Of a stretch of DNA of 64,000 bases, positions 29,834 through 41,760 are shown in pieces. How positions within the stretch are numbered: the first letter of the stretch is position 1; each line of letters opens with the position of its first letter. Made by a program: the position numbers and the translations under genes. Origin of the DNA: Triangularia verruculosa (lineage: Eukaryota > Ascomycota > Sordariomycetes > Sordariales > Podosporaceae); the NCBI GenBank assembly GCA_033296885.1, contig MU863944.1, positions 62,001 to 126,000 of the forward strand, in the 5' to 3' direction. The notes beneath the pieces were generated by a model that was not told the origin of the DNA, did no database searches, and worked only from the letters and a program-made list of their open reading frames with translations.

Positions 29834-32800
29834 ATGTATGCAAACAAAGTCGAGGCCGAGCCCCCGCCTCCACCGCGACACTTTAACCCACCACCCCCAG
29901 TTCGACGTGGTACCAATCCATATGATGTTGATGAGACACGGTCCAACCATGTTCGATTTCCGGCAGAGTATGACTACTACTCGGGGGGAGTGCCACCCTT
30001 ACCGCCATCTAGCTATCAGGGTTACATTCCCCGTCAACGAAGTCCACCTCCGCCTCCCTCTACCTACTATCGCCCAGCCCATACTCATACCAATCACACA
30101 CGCCCATCAAGCCGCAGGACACACCACACAGCAACACACACGCGATACACATCACCATCACGGTATCGTGATAGGCGTGACTACTCCCCGGTTTCGCCCG
30201 CATTTTCACCGGCTTATTCACCAGCATATTCGCCCACATCGCCTGTCTTAGTACCAACTCGTCCCAGGCGGTCAAGCATTAAGTATGAGCATGACCAAGA
30301 ATATAACCGAGAAGCACGAAACGTGGAGATCATCGAGACGAGGCGAGATGCTACAAGCGACGAGGAAGCCGACTGGCGCTACAAGAGGGCCGTGCGGAAG
30401 AAGAGGACAATAGATGGGAGAGATGATGACAAGTTTGACGAGGATCTGGACCTCTTGTGGGAACCTGACCATGTGCTGGATCCCGGGCCCACAAGAAATC
30501 CCGTTGCTACTGGTCCCTATTCCTTCGTGCCTCCAGGCACTCCAAAAGATCCCCTAGGAGACGCAGCGAGACTTTCCGATGATGATTCTTTGGATACCGC
30601 AGACCACGACTCTATGGCTGAAGTGCCAGAACGTCTCTCTGGAGCTGCATATCAGGTATTGGAATCTGGATACATCGGCGATGGGATGATCGGTGGACAG
30701 CATGGAGCGCAGTTGGTTATTACTCCTGGGGAGAAGATACAACATCAGCCTGTTTTTCGATGGGTTCACTTCAATCAGAAGACTATGGACTTCGATGGCT
30801 TCGCGGCATGTCAGATCACGATCATTCTCCCAACTTCACTCTCGCTAACATGTTGCGATGTAGACGCAGGCAACTCGACTGGTTGGCTTGAGCAAGAATG
30901 AACGGCAGGCTGTAACAGACCTGATTGCGCGTATCCAGCGACAAGGAATCAAGCAAATTCAAACCTCGAATGGTTCTTATGTCAGACACATGGAGCCGAA
31001 GTTCCTCCAGCTGCCTCTTCCCTTTGACCCTAGCCTCAAACAACAATGCTTCGCAAATCGAACAATCAGTTGGATTTGCCTGCCCTACTTCTCGCTTGAG
31101 AAATACTCGGGGCTTCTCGCGGCTGAAAGCTCCAGCAGCTTCCCCGTCGAAACATTGCTACAAGCTCAGTTTTCGCGAGCAACCAAGGACCGTGATATGC
31201 AGCAAGCAGTCCGTCAGCTCAAAGGAGCACCTGCCGAGTTGTGCTTCCACATATCGCAGCTCTGGTGTATTGTCTTAGACAACAGTAGGTCATTATCATG
31301 TCCCTAATCCAGAATACGCTAACAACACATTTTTCTAGCTCTTCTTCTTACGTGTGGTCGAATGCCATTCGATGCACTCTGCGGCAACCTCATACACAAA
31401 GTTATCAAGACACCCCAAGAGATAACTTCGCTCAAACCGCCAGCCAGAGTCTTCATTCGATATCAAAATAATATTGTCTGGGCATTACCTATTGAGGAGT
31501 GCGAAAGCTGGTTTGTATGTCATCTGGCGCTAGTCTGATGCCTAGAGGTATGCATGCTGACACAATGCCCAGTCTTTTATGGCACACTTCTTGGAATTCT
31601 GGCCTCGTGTCCTGAGCTTCTTCTACTTCAAAAGACCTGTCAAGTCCGATGATTGGCCGTGGATCTGCAAGCTGGCCAGTCGCTCCCGTGCTGGCGTCTT
31701 GCTAGAGATGCAAATTGGGTAGGTCTGGTCACATTTCTACATGGAGTCGCTTACGATGGCTGACATAGAGCAGACACAAGCCAGCCTTGCCATCTCCGGC
31801 GGCGCTTACCTCCCTCCAACAAGAGAACCCGGACAACCAAGTCCAGGCTTCGACCTTTAAACAGCCCGACAACTCATCATCTCAAAGGAAGACAGTTCGG
31901 ATTCAAGTCCCACAGAAGGGAAAACGACCCGAAGAGGCAAAGCCACTCTCTTCTTTCTCGGTTTTCACATGCCTCGAAGGTGTAGCAAACTCGGCCGCAG
32001 GCGGGATCAACCATGACGTTTTGAAGGATTACTTCACACAGGTCGACCAGTACTTGCTCAACAAAACTGCGCGTCAAGATCGCGGAGCTTACAGTGAACT
32101 GCGGAAGTCATCACGTAATGACGTCTACAAGCTGCTTGAAGAGGAGGGAAATCCCAGTAACGACGATATACCATCATCTGAGCGTAAGATGTATGAGGGT
32201 CGAGTTAGCTTCTTCAACAAGGCAGATCTTGTCTTCAAGTTCTTCTTCCCGCCTGACGTCGAAGTCCCCACTGTTGACAGGTTTTGGGGCATCATTATGA
32301 GTATGATAGAGGTACGTTCTGATGCTTTGAAGAACCCCGGCCTAGCATACCGTTTAAATCGCTAACACACATAAAGCACCCAAGCCTAGAAGATCCCGAA
32401 GACCCTGCCGACCCTCGATCGAGAGAAATGAACAAAGCCAGACGTGCCTTGCAAATGGAAAAGCTCTCCCGGCAACGAACCGAAATGATGAAAGCCATCG
32501 ACCGACAAGTCGCCGAACTCTCCTCCTTCAACAGCACCTTCAGCTCGGCCTCCCCATCCGACCTCAACAAAGTGCACACCCCCTGGCTCCTCGTCGACGC
32601 CTGGATCCACATCCTTCTCGGCTTAGCCATCTTCCCCAAAAACACAACGCGATCAGAATTCCTCATGGACTCCGGCCTCTCCTCCATCCGCCAAGGAGTC
32701 GACGAGATGATCCAATCTGTCGCGAACTCTTTTGAACGTCCCCTCTTCGACAGATCAGTCCTCCTACCAATGGACCTCGTCTCCTTGATGAGCATGACAC

Positions 32801-33645
32801 TCCTCAAAGACATCACCCCAGGCCTGCCAGACATCAGCGAGACGTACTCCTCCTACTTGGACACCATCGAGTCAGATATCACTACTAAATCCTCCAACCG
32901 CACCCACGAGTACAAACTCGGCCGGTTAAAGCAAGAAATGTCTATTGTTCAGTGGACGGTAGCCTGGCAGCGATCTATCTTCGATGCCATGTCCCAGAGC
33001 TCAACCAGGAGCTGGAAACTGCAGCCTCGATCGACGAACCCATTTGCTCCGGCGCATAGGGGAGCGTACGCCTACCACAGTCTTCCTGCTGCTGACTCCA
33101 AGGTCAGCGCACATGGATACAGACAATTGTTGATCGACGAGATCGTCAGTTTTCTCGATCGCCGCGACAAGGAGTTTAACGAGCTGCGGAACCACGCGTC
33201 TCATCTGGAGGAGTTCAATAGGAATAAACTCGACACTACTCGCGACCGACAAGAGCGCGCGATTTACGCTTTTACCATCGTTACGATTATTTTCCTGCCG
33301 TTGAGCTCGATCGCGAGTATTTTTGGCATGAACTCCTCTGATGTGAGGGATATGGAGCTTGGGCAGTGGGCTTACTGGGCTACTGCCGTCCCGGTGACTA
33401 TTTTCGTGATCTTTTTGGGGCTGTGGTGGACGGGGGAGATGGGGAATGTGATGAGGGCGGTGGTGGAGTGGTTCCAGAGTTTTGGGGAGAGGGAGAGGTA
33501 TAGACGGGGATGGAGGGAGAGAGAGGAGGATATGGTGCCTATGATGGCGTACTCTGGTGGTGCTGGTGGTGGGAGGGTTGAGCCGCCGGTTGGTTGGAGG
33601 GAGAAGGGGAGATTTGTGGTTGAAGGGGCCAGGAAGAGGAGGTGA
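29834..33645 (+). CDS. large CorA-like protein with Pro-rich N-terminus and C-terminal membrane helices
   Basis: 1,173 residues from ATG 29,834 (29,792 possible). Exons: 29,834-30,805; 30,864-31,284; 31,339-31,514; 31,573-31,718; 31,774-32,311; 32,377-33,645. Intron 1 (30,806-30,863) seems to use a GC-AG pair (GCATGT...GATGTAG); the rest are GT-AG of 54-65 nt. The N-terminus is disordered, with PPPPP runs and YSPVSPAFSPAYSPAYSPTSP, like RNA polymerase II CTD heptads. After RWVHFNQKTMDFDGF comes the fungal CorA-like region. Near the C-terminus, helix AIYAFTIVTIIFLPLSSIASIF leads to the G-M-N signature (FGMNSS) and a second helix (WAYWATAVPVTIFVIFLGLWW). CorA proteins are pentameric Mg2+ channels; fungal members with long N-termini are uncharacterised. 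The tail is basic. Confidence 0.8.
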
Positions 33646-33983
33646 AAAGCGGAGGGAGATTTGAGGGGTGCTACTGGAGAACTCTCCATTGCTGGCGAAC
33701 AGGATCGTCAAACGAGAGCATTGAGAAGCCGAGATGGCTTCATTGAATCGGAGAAGATAGGCAAGATCTCTGACCTTAGTTCGATGCCAAAATCTGCGAC
33801 AAAGGATGGAAGTCAGTATTTTTCACTGCTTGTTCGGCTGTGAGAAGGCAGGAAAAATAATACGCGGTACGTTGATTGGTGCTTTGCGCAGTTCGACTGT
33901 CCCAGACTCTACAGTTCTGCTCAAGCCTTTCCATGCATTCCACATAATCTGTAGTCCTTCCTAATCCTGTGATCCTCCAATAT
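33646..33983. other. intergenic, convergent 3' ends
   Basis: Short frames only; nothing supported. Confidence 0.5.
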
Positions 33984-34376
33984 TTAAGCCCTATAGTCGT
34001 CACTCCTTTCACCACTACCACCCCTAGCTCGGCTCGGTTGCGGTGCCGTTAACAGGCCTTCTGATTCTGATTCCACACTTCTCCCAGCCCCCATCTGAGT
34101 CCTCTCGTGCTCATCGTCCAAATCGTCATCTCCTCCGGAAATTTGACCCCTCTGTTCCTTTGCTAACCGATCGTACATTGTATCCCTGCTGACTTCCCGT
34201 ACTTCTGGCTCTTTTTCTTTGCTGCTTGATTTTGATGAATAGATGACGAGGACGATTGCGATGAAGACGACAATAGCAAGCGGGATCCCGATTATGGCCG
34301 CAAGTTCGACGGAGCCTCCGAGGGCGTCGGCGGCAGTTGAAGTTCTGCTTCGAGGATTGAGTGGTAATGCGGGCAT
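33984..34376 (-). CDS. small single-pass membrane protein
   Basis: 130 residues from MPALPLNPRS at 34,376; the frame runs open upstream to 34,517 without a better start. A short Ser/Thr-rich N-terminus precedes one helix (VELAAIIGIPLAIVVFIAIV) and a basic stop (SSKSSSKEKEPE). The cytosolic tail is acidic (GGDDDLDDEHE) and ends RARGGSGERSDDYRA. This resembles many fungal Mid2-like or unassigned bitopic proteins; no family assigned. Confidence 0.6.
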   Translation of the reverse strand: MPALPLNPRSRTSTAADALGGSVELAAIIGIPLAIVVFIAIVLVIYSSKSSSKEKEPEVREVSRDTMYDRLAKEQRGQISGGDDDLDDEHERTQMGAGRSVESESEGLLTAPQPSRARGGSGERSDDYRA

Positions 34377-34987
34377 GTTGAGGGGGGTAGTTGGTTTACG
34401 GTAAGTTGAAGAAGTATGAAAGCTTGGGAATGATGGAGTACCTAGGTTTCGGCTTGATTGAAGTAGTCGCTGAATTTTTGTCTTTCTTCGTAAAGCGCCT
34501 GGTATTGTGGGTACCAATCAATCGTAGCCAATCAGCGGTGAGGAAGAACGCTGTTTTGGAACCAACTGGCCCAGCTGTGACACTTCTTGGAGATCATACT
34601 CATGCGTGCGGGATCCTTCCACCGAAGCGATGCCAAATTGCGGGGAACTTTGACGCTGTGTCTCAGAAAGACCACCTGGGATATCTGAATTGACCAAGGG
34701 AAACAACAGGGAAAGGGGGGATTCAGGGGTTCAGGAGCAGGGCAAAAGCCGGGGTTAGGGTTACCTAGCATAGTGTCCTTCTGCACGGGTTAACATGCCA
34801 TGAGCTAAGTGACATAGGTATATCAGGGTTTGAGAGGTATGAAGTGACTGGGCGAATATTGGATAGAGGCGTTTCGGGGATTTAGGACGAGCTTTTGGGT
34901 ATAATCGGGAATGATAAACATCATTAGCTACAGGTAAACATTACTATATCCATTGAATCATCAATACATGATGGTACCCATCTGTCT
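34377..34987. other. intergenic, no gene seen
   Basis: 5' flank of the small membrane gene and 3' flank of the kinase gene. GGGGTTAGGGTTACC at 34,750 is a single telomere-like motif. Nothing else supported. Confidence 0.45.
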
Positions 34988-37341
34988 TCAATGCCGGCAT
35001 ATCGGAGCCGGTTTACAGCTGTACTCCCACTTCTCACACTCCTCGTCCATATTGCAGAGCTTGCTGTAAACCTGCTGAATCACGTACCTATCCAGATTGT
35101 CTGGGTCGTATTGTTTGACGACTAGTAGTCCCTCCTGTATCATTTCCAAAAAGTCATGTACAAACCCCGTGCATGCTGGATCGTCATGTAGTCTTTTGAT
35201 GAACTGGAAATGGTGTTAGGACTGAACTGGGAAGTGGAGAATGTGAAGAGAGAGAAAAAGGAGTAATGTGGTAATGTGGTAATGTGGTGAGGGGGCGGGC
35301 ATACCTCGGTGACAGCTGGCTTGACAACTCCCTTGAGACCCCCTCTCTTCTGTCCTTCTATGCTGTTATCCTCTTCAATCTTGAAAAAAGCATCACTGGT
35401 GATCTCAGGTGGGATAAGACCGCCACCATACAAGATATCCAGCTTCGTTTTGTGCTTGAGACTTTCAGCGCTGAAGGGCCCTGCTCTAAGCTGTGTGAAT
35501 TCGTCGAGAAGCCTTTTGCCGCCCATAAGCCAAGTGATAAACTCGAGGTACAAACATCCAAGAGTCCACATGTCATACTGACGGCCCTTGGGATCTTGAT
35601 TGCTGGGAAGATCGCACTCGGGTGCTCGATAGTTGTAGGTCATTCCGACGTGAGAGAGTGGCTTCCGGGATATTGTACGATGGGCGGAAGTTGAAGCAAG
35701 GCCAAAGTCTGTGAGTTTGAGGGTGCCTCGACTCTGGCCTGTGAAATGATGATCATGGATCAGGCCATCTCCGTGGGACTCTGTATGGCGGCTTGAGTCG
35801 TCAGACGTGGGTGTACGGTCAGAGAACACCAGGACGTTCTGAGGTTTGATGTCCCCATGATGGCCAAATGGTTCCCGTCGACTTGGTTCCAATGTGTCAC
35901 CCAGCTTTGCGTTTGTGCTTGAATACTCGTGAATTTTCAAGACACCGCTTGCAATTCCTTTGCACTGATGTGCCACCCATTTCACAGTCCCGTGGTCCAT
36001 TTTCGGGTTTGGTTCAAACTTCTCCCAGTAGGAAAGTAGGTCGGATTTGGCGCAGGGAAAGATCAGAAAGAAACTGTTTCGCTGTTCATAGGTGGCTAGT
36101 AGCGAGATGAGATGTGGGTGTGCAAAATTGCTGAACTTTTTCAGCATATCAACTTCTCTTTTGAACTGGCTTTTATCTTGGGAATGAAGACGCTTGATGG
36201 CGAACGTGCAGATGCATGGTTCTCGAGGACACTAAACCATTTTATTAGGGCTTCAACCCAATTTCATAGGGGTACATTTGATTCGGGATTATGTACCGAC
36301 CTTTAAGCTCCTGTGAAAACTATGATGATCAGGGTGAAGAATGGCCCTAAATACCCGACCTCCACCACCTAGCAGCTCCTCTTGCTGACTATCGACAAAG
36401 GGATCGTTGGATATGGCTTGCTTGTTCGGGTCCGTCAGAAAAGGCATGATAATTCTGTCATGCAGCACATAGTGTTCGACTTCCTTGTACAGCTCACTTT
36501 TGGCAAAAAAGGGCGCCAGAGTGACGAACTGCCACGATGCAAAATTTCGAATTTGTAGAGGTGACCAACTCCCTTTAAAACACTTGAGCTGTTTGTCTGG
36601 CTCTCTCGAACAGCGCAAGCCGTATTCCCCAGGTCTCTTGGGGTTGTTGATTCTGACCAATGGCAAATCCGAGTCGTTGATATTTTCTTTGAGGAATTTG
36701 GTGATGGCGGGAGACTTCTCGACAAGAACCAGGATCGCGAAAATCTTCCGAAACGTTATGGTTTTGTTTTTGAATTTGTCGCCGTCTTTATAATGCTCGG
36801 TTGTCTCAGCACAAATCTTTCGTGCGTATCTCCGGATGGTTCTCTCATCATGAGTCTCTCGGAGGGGACTCGATAGTTCCTTGTAGACAGATTCTTCGGT
36901 GATGAGTATAGGCAGAAGATCGATAGGTATGAATCCTTTCTCCTTCTCTTCGTCATCTTTCGGGTGGAGAGATTGGAAAAGTTGTGTCTGAAGCGACCTC
37001 CTGTCTTTGTTGGCCTTGTTGCGACTTTTTCTCCTTTGAAGGAAACGAGATTTTCTGTCTGGATCGCGCAGGTATTGGCCGTTACCGAGATCCGTGATCT
37101 CGCTCGGCTTGACTTCATGGACCGGTTTGTGGTGCAGCTCTACTATTGGTACGCCGCCATCTCCTCGGAATGGCGCACGAGCTGTGTAGTTGACCCTGGG
37201 GGATTTTTGCCCGCTTGAAGGTGTCCGTTCTTCCACTTGCCGCAATTCAGAGTCTGACTCGTCGATGGCATTTTTTCTATCCAGCTCGCCCGTGACTGGT
37301 GCCTCGAGTCCACCTCGAAATGCGGCAGGACGCCTGGAGCT
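34988..37341 (-). CDS. fungal-type protein kinase, 5' end lost at an A+T island
   Basis: Exons: from about 37,341 to 36,301; 36,231-35,305; 35,203-34,988; introns 69 nt (36,232-36,300) and 101 nt (35,204-35,304). About 730 residues visible. The N-terminal ~300 residues are the family's helical region (FIPIDLLPILITEES, NFASWQFVTLAPFF). Kinase motifs follow: Gly loop LLGGGGRVFRA, AIKRL lysine, HHGDIKPQNVL catalytic loop, KLTDFGLAS, YRAPECD, WTLGCLYLEFI. All catalytic residues are kept. The frame continues upstream to ~37,341 with no ATG; there the sequence switches to a >85% A+T block, so the start exon or promoter has probably been displaced or mutated. Such kinases are numerous near fungal HET/NLR genes; substrate unknown. 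Confidence 0.75.
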
Positions 37342-37344
37342 ACC

Positions 37345-37964
37345 TTGGAATAAAATAATCTTTTGTAATATATTTAAATTACATTTTATATAATTATATT
37401 ATTATTATAAATTATAATTTATATTTATTTTAATAAATAATTAATAATAATTAAAGTATTATTATATTCCTTTTAATTTCTAAGTAATTTATTAAAAATA
37501 ACTACTAAATATTTCTAAATTTAATTTAATAGTAAAATAAATTTAAATAATCCGGGTATTTTATTATATAATATTTTTAAAAAGTAATAACTTATATAAT
37601 TTATAACGTAAATATTAATATTTAATACTATTTTAAACTATTAATATCTTTTTATAATTAATTTTATAATTTTACTTTAACCCAAATATACTATTAAAAT
37701 GTAGATATAAGTTTCTTCGATAACATATATATGAAAGTAGTAAATTAAAAGGATTATTAATTTCCCCCTATATAAAAGAGATTTATTTTTAAGTAATTTA
37801 AATTTACTATTTTAATTCTTTTATATCTTTTCTCGGAACTCGTTAAGTTTAAAGTAATTCGTATTTATATATAATAATTTATTTATTAATATTAATCTTA
37901 TTATAATAATAATATTATTAATTCTTATTGAAAAGGTATGAACCGTATACAGGCCTAAAAGCCC
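37345..37964. repeat. A+T-rich, RIP-degraded block
   Basis: Almost pure A/T with long runs of TAATTA, TTTAAA and AAATAA and hardly any CpA or TpG, the expected end state of repeat-induced point mutation. No ancestral family can be read. The left boundary is abrupt against the kinase gene. Confidence 0.8.
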
Positions 37965-38573
37965 TGTAACGGTAAGTACTTACAGTACTCTTTAGTGCAG
38001 CGGAATTGTCACACACAATACCTAAAGCTCACTGCTGGGGTACTGGGCTCCAGCACCTTATAGGTGCTGTATAACAGAGAATATAGGTGGTAACCTTCTT
38101 TATTTATAGTGCTAGCCTTCTATAATCCAATTGTATCCTCTGTAGCAAGGTTCGTACTCGACCTCTACCACATACCCACCGAGTGCCTTGCAGAGCCTCG
38201 CACGCCAGCGCGGGCAGATGAGCCAGAGTACGGCTTGTCGGACCCCGATTTTGGTGAGAGTTGCTGAAATGGCGACTCACGCCCATACAAATCTTCGCCC
38301 AAACCGCCCCCCTTTTTGCAAGGTGCGGGTCATCGTAAGCCTAAAGCTTAGCCCTTTTAACCAGTGGTGTATATAGACCTTATAAGCTTAAATATAAAAT
38401 TATAGCCATTTTGGCCCACTGGTTGGCCCGATGCAAGCTTTTGAAGTGGCCTGTAGCGCTGAGTGGAGCCCAGGCACAGGTGCCGGGTAAGTGCTTAGTA
38501 ACGGGTGAGCTCTTCGGGCAGGGACTTGGCCGAATCCTCCAATCCTTCACCCCTATAACCACATATTATTACA
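37965..38573 (+). mobile_element. possible solo LTR or small repeat remnant inside the A+T island
   Basis: A moderately G+C-containing island bounded by TGTAAC (37,965) and ATTACA (ending 38,573), i.e. TG...CA termini typical of LTRs. Contains short tandem-like pieces (GGTGCTGTATAACAGAG). Flanks AGCCC and GCTGC do not form a target duplication, so the LTR reading is tentative. Confidence 0.25.
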
Positions 38574-38599
38574 GCTGCCAGTCCACTGTAAATTAGGCC

Positions 38600-39046
38600 T
38601 CACAGGGACCTATTTTAACAAATATTAAATACTAAATTACTTGTATAGTTCATTAATTAATATTTAATAATTAAAAATTACCCGTTTATATTATTTTTAA
38701 CTATAATTATAAATTTATTTTTAATTTTTAAAAAATAATATAAAAGTTTATTAATATTAAACTTTTTATAATTATTACTTATTATTTTTAAACCGATAGT
38801 TAAGTCGAAATTAAAAATTAATAAATCGAAATTATCTTAAAGTATTATTATTTTAATAAATCCCAATTCTTTTAATTAAATATAATTTTTACTTTATAAT
38901 AAAACTTTAATATTATTTATTTTTTAACAAGCGAATTTTTATTATATAAGCTTTTTTTTAACGTTAAGCTTTATAGACCTTTCGATATTATTATAATTAA
39001 ATAATATAAAATAGTTAAAAATTACGTTACTTTATAAAAATATATA
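38600..39046. repeat. A+T-rich, RIP-degraded block
   Basis: Same composition as 37,345-37,964. Ends in TATATA where the Fot1-like element is inserted. Confidence 0.8.
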
Positions 39047-40926
39047 ACGTGCGTGATAAGCGAGTGAAATAGATAAGCGAGTGAAACACCTCCACCTACC
39101 CTAATTATAAATATCCTCAATTATATAACTACAATATTAGGAAACTATAATAATTAAATCAGAAACAGATGAATCAAATAATTCTGCAACCTCCTTGCAG
39201 GTGCGTACATTATGGCTAGGCTTGCCGTATATACCACAGCACCGAATCTTCGTACGAGACCCCCTTGCACCACTACCATTTTGTCATATTTCCTGGGCTA
39301 CCTGCTTACCTACAGCCTTCTAATCCAGTAGATCCTGTGCCTTTTGTATAATAAGTGACCTTTTAAGCTGCACACGTGTTTTTTTGGCTCTCCGTCTCTT
39401 ACTAAGCTCCTTATTAACCTTATATAGCGAAGAGACCTCTGTACGGAGAAGAGCTACTTTGTGTATTATACCTATTACTCCTTTAGTAAATTAGTCTACA
39501 GCGGTTCATATTAAGGTTAAAGAGTTATTTTGATAGTTAGAAATTCAAATTTTAATAAACGTTGACTATAAGGTAGCCTTTCGAGAGTTATGTAGCGTTT
39601 AAAAGACCTAAGGTAATGCCGTAGTTAAGCTTAAGGCTGGGGGTATTAGGGTCTGAATGCGTATATCTAGCTTAAAAAATATCCTCTCTAGATCGTACGG
39701 TACAAAGCCAGCTCTAGAAAAACCTCCTTGGATATTCTTTTTTATAATCGAAGTAAAAAACGCTTCTCTAAATACATAAAGAAACTCCAACTTACTAATA
39801 TATATAATATTTATCCGCATTAACTGCTTAATTTAGTAGCTATATACCTTCTTTAATAGCGTAAAATAGCCAACATCTAATGGCTGAAATATGTAGGAGG
39901 AGTGCGGAGGTATATATAGTGTAATAATATTATACTCCCGGTAATAGGGTTCGAATTCTTCGGAGTGATAGCTCTCGTAGCCGTCAAGGATTAATAGCCG
40001 ATATTTGCCCTTCGTACGAGATGCTATGTGAAAATCGAAGTACCGAATCCAATCTATACCTTTCTTATTAGTAGTCCAGTTATTATCGGTTATTACAATG
40101 CGCTAAGTAGCCGGAAGGCTGCACTCTTAATACTAAGTGGCAAGGTAATATTGCCCGGCTAAGATAATAAATAGTGGGATAGCCTAACCTAGAGCATTTA
40201 CGCCCTAAATAACCATAGCCCACTCACGATTGCTAAGCTGGACTTGTTTAGCTTTACCACGGCTATTAGAAGTTATAATTACTATACCCGCGAAGATAAT
40301 ACCCATCATAAACCTAATCTCGTCGAAATTATAGATATCGTTATCTACGATACCGTACTTAGCCTTAGTATTCTGTACAAAAGTAAACCACTCGCAAATA
40401 ACCTCTAGATCTTCGCACTTAGCCCTCTGGTAATCGTATTTACACGTAAAACGCATCCGAAGTTCTAGTTAACGCTTAACGAAGTTATAAACCCATCGTA
40501 CGCTAATAGGAGGCGCGTCGCATTTACGTAATAATTGATTGGCTATATCTTCTATATATGTAAGCCGGGGATGAAATGCGTGTATATATAGCTCAATTAT
40601 ATATTGAACAATCGTCTTTTCCTCTAGATCCGTAAGCTTACGCGAATTAGCTGGAATATTGCGTCGTGTAGGTTTGCTATCGCGTCGACGCATTAGTATT
40701 ACAGGATCAACATCGTAAATCTTTGCTGTAGCTCGAAGGCCAAGATTATTATCGTTTTTAAGAGCTTAAAGGGCCATAATAAGCCTGCCTTCGTATGAAG
40801 GTTGCTCCATTATTAAACGTGGACAAATTTGTGGTTGAAGATGGAAGGTGCGCAATGCCGTGGGGCGTGTTTCACTCGCTTGTCTGTTTCACTCGCTTGT
40901 CTGTTTCACTTGCTTATCACGCACGT
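39047..40926 (-). mobile_element. pogo/Fot1-like DNA transposon, mutated
   Basis: Both ends carry the inverted repeat ACGTGCGTGATAAGCRAGTGAAAY, flanked by TA on each side (39,045-39,046; 40,927-40,928). Inside the ends are subterminal 15-16-bp repeats GAYAAGCGAGTGAAACA (two copies left, three right). Minus-strand transposase pieces in order: HTH region SRKLTDLEEKTIVQYIIEL near 40,620; VYNFVKR at 40,470; DDE start IYNFDEIRFMMGI near 40,320; C-terminal NIQGGFSRAGFVPYDLERI near 39,700. These match Tc1/mariner superfamily Fot1/Pot2 transposases. Many stops and frame losses make it non-autonomous. It is less A+T-rich than its surroundings. Confidence 0.85.
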
Positions 40927-41760
40927 TATAGTAAAATATTTAATTAATTATAAATTTTATTATTACTAACGTAAAATATCATTATAATAATAACTATAAA
41001 TTAATTTATTTTAATATTAAATAAAAGGTTTATTTTAAATTTTATTATAATTATTATTTATTTAATAAATTATCGTAAAAATACTTATAATAAGGGTTTA
41101 GTTTATTTACCGTTAAATAATATATTAGCTATTTTATTTATAAATTTAACTTTCCTTTTAAATTTAATATTTATTTTATTATCTTTATAATTTACTTATT
41201 TACCGTTTTCTTTTAATACAAACTCTTTTTTTACGAACCGAACTACCGTTTAGCCCCGTCGATAATTTTAAGTTAACTTTAATATCGAAAATAGCGATAT
41301 TTATGAAGTCGAAATAATTTTTAATTATTATTTATATAAAAATAATTTTAAATATTTTATTAAATAAAGAAAATATAAATATAAATATAATACATATATA
41401 ATAAAATGATAACTTTATTATTTCAAGAAGCTTATTAATAAATATTAAAATTATAAAGAAAATAAACTTCCTTTTATTAAAAAAGAAAAAGCTATAAAAA
41501 AACCTCGATTTAAATTACCTTAATTTATCGCGCCGATAATTATAAAGTTTAATTGAACTATTAAAAAACCCTATAATTATTTATATAAAGTTATAATTAT
41601 ATAAAAATCTATATACTATAATACTTATTTAAATAATATTAAGTAAAATAATATAAAGCTATTTTAAAAGATTATTAAGGGTAGTAATACTTTTCTTTAA
41701 AAAAGGATATTTAATATTGAAACTAATATTATACTATTAGATTAAATAAGGATTTTACTA
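40927..41760. repeat. A+T-rich, RIP-degraded block (right part)
   Basis: Continuation of the same A+T island on the other side of the Fot1-like insertion, confirming that the transposon landed in an existing block. Fades into mixed sequence at about 41,760-41,940. Confidence 0.75.

Noticed and set aside
33001..33711. 236-codon minus-strand frame
   Set aside because: Antisense to the CorA-like coding exon.
34749..34765. GGGGTTAGGGTTACC as telomere repeat
   Set aside because: Only two hexamers; such motifs occur by chance.
37345..41760. Centromere-like A+T block
   Set aside because: Far too short, and the presence of TE remains explains it as a RIP island.
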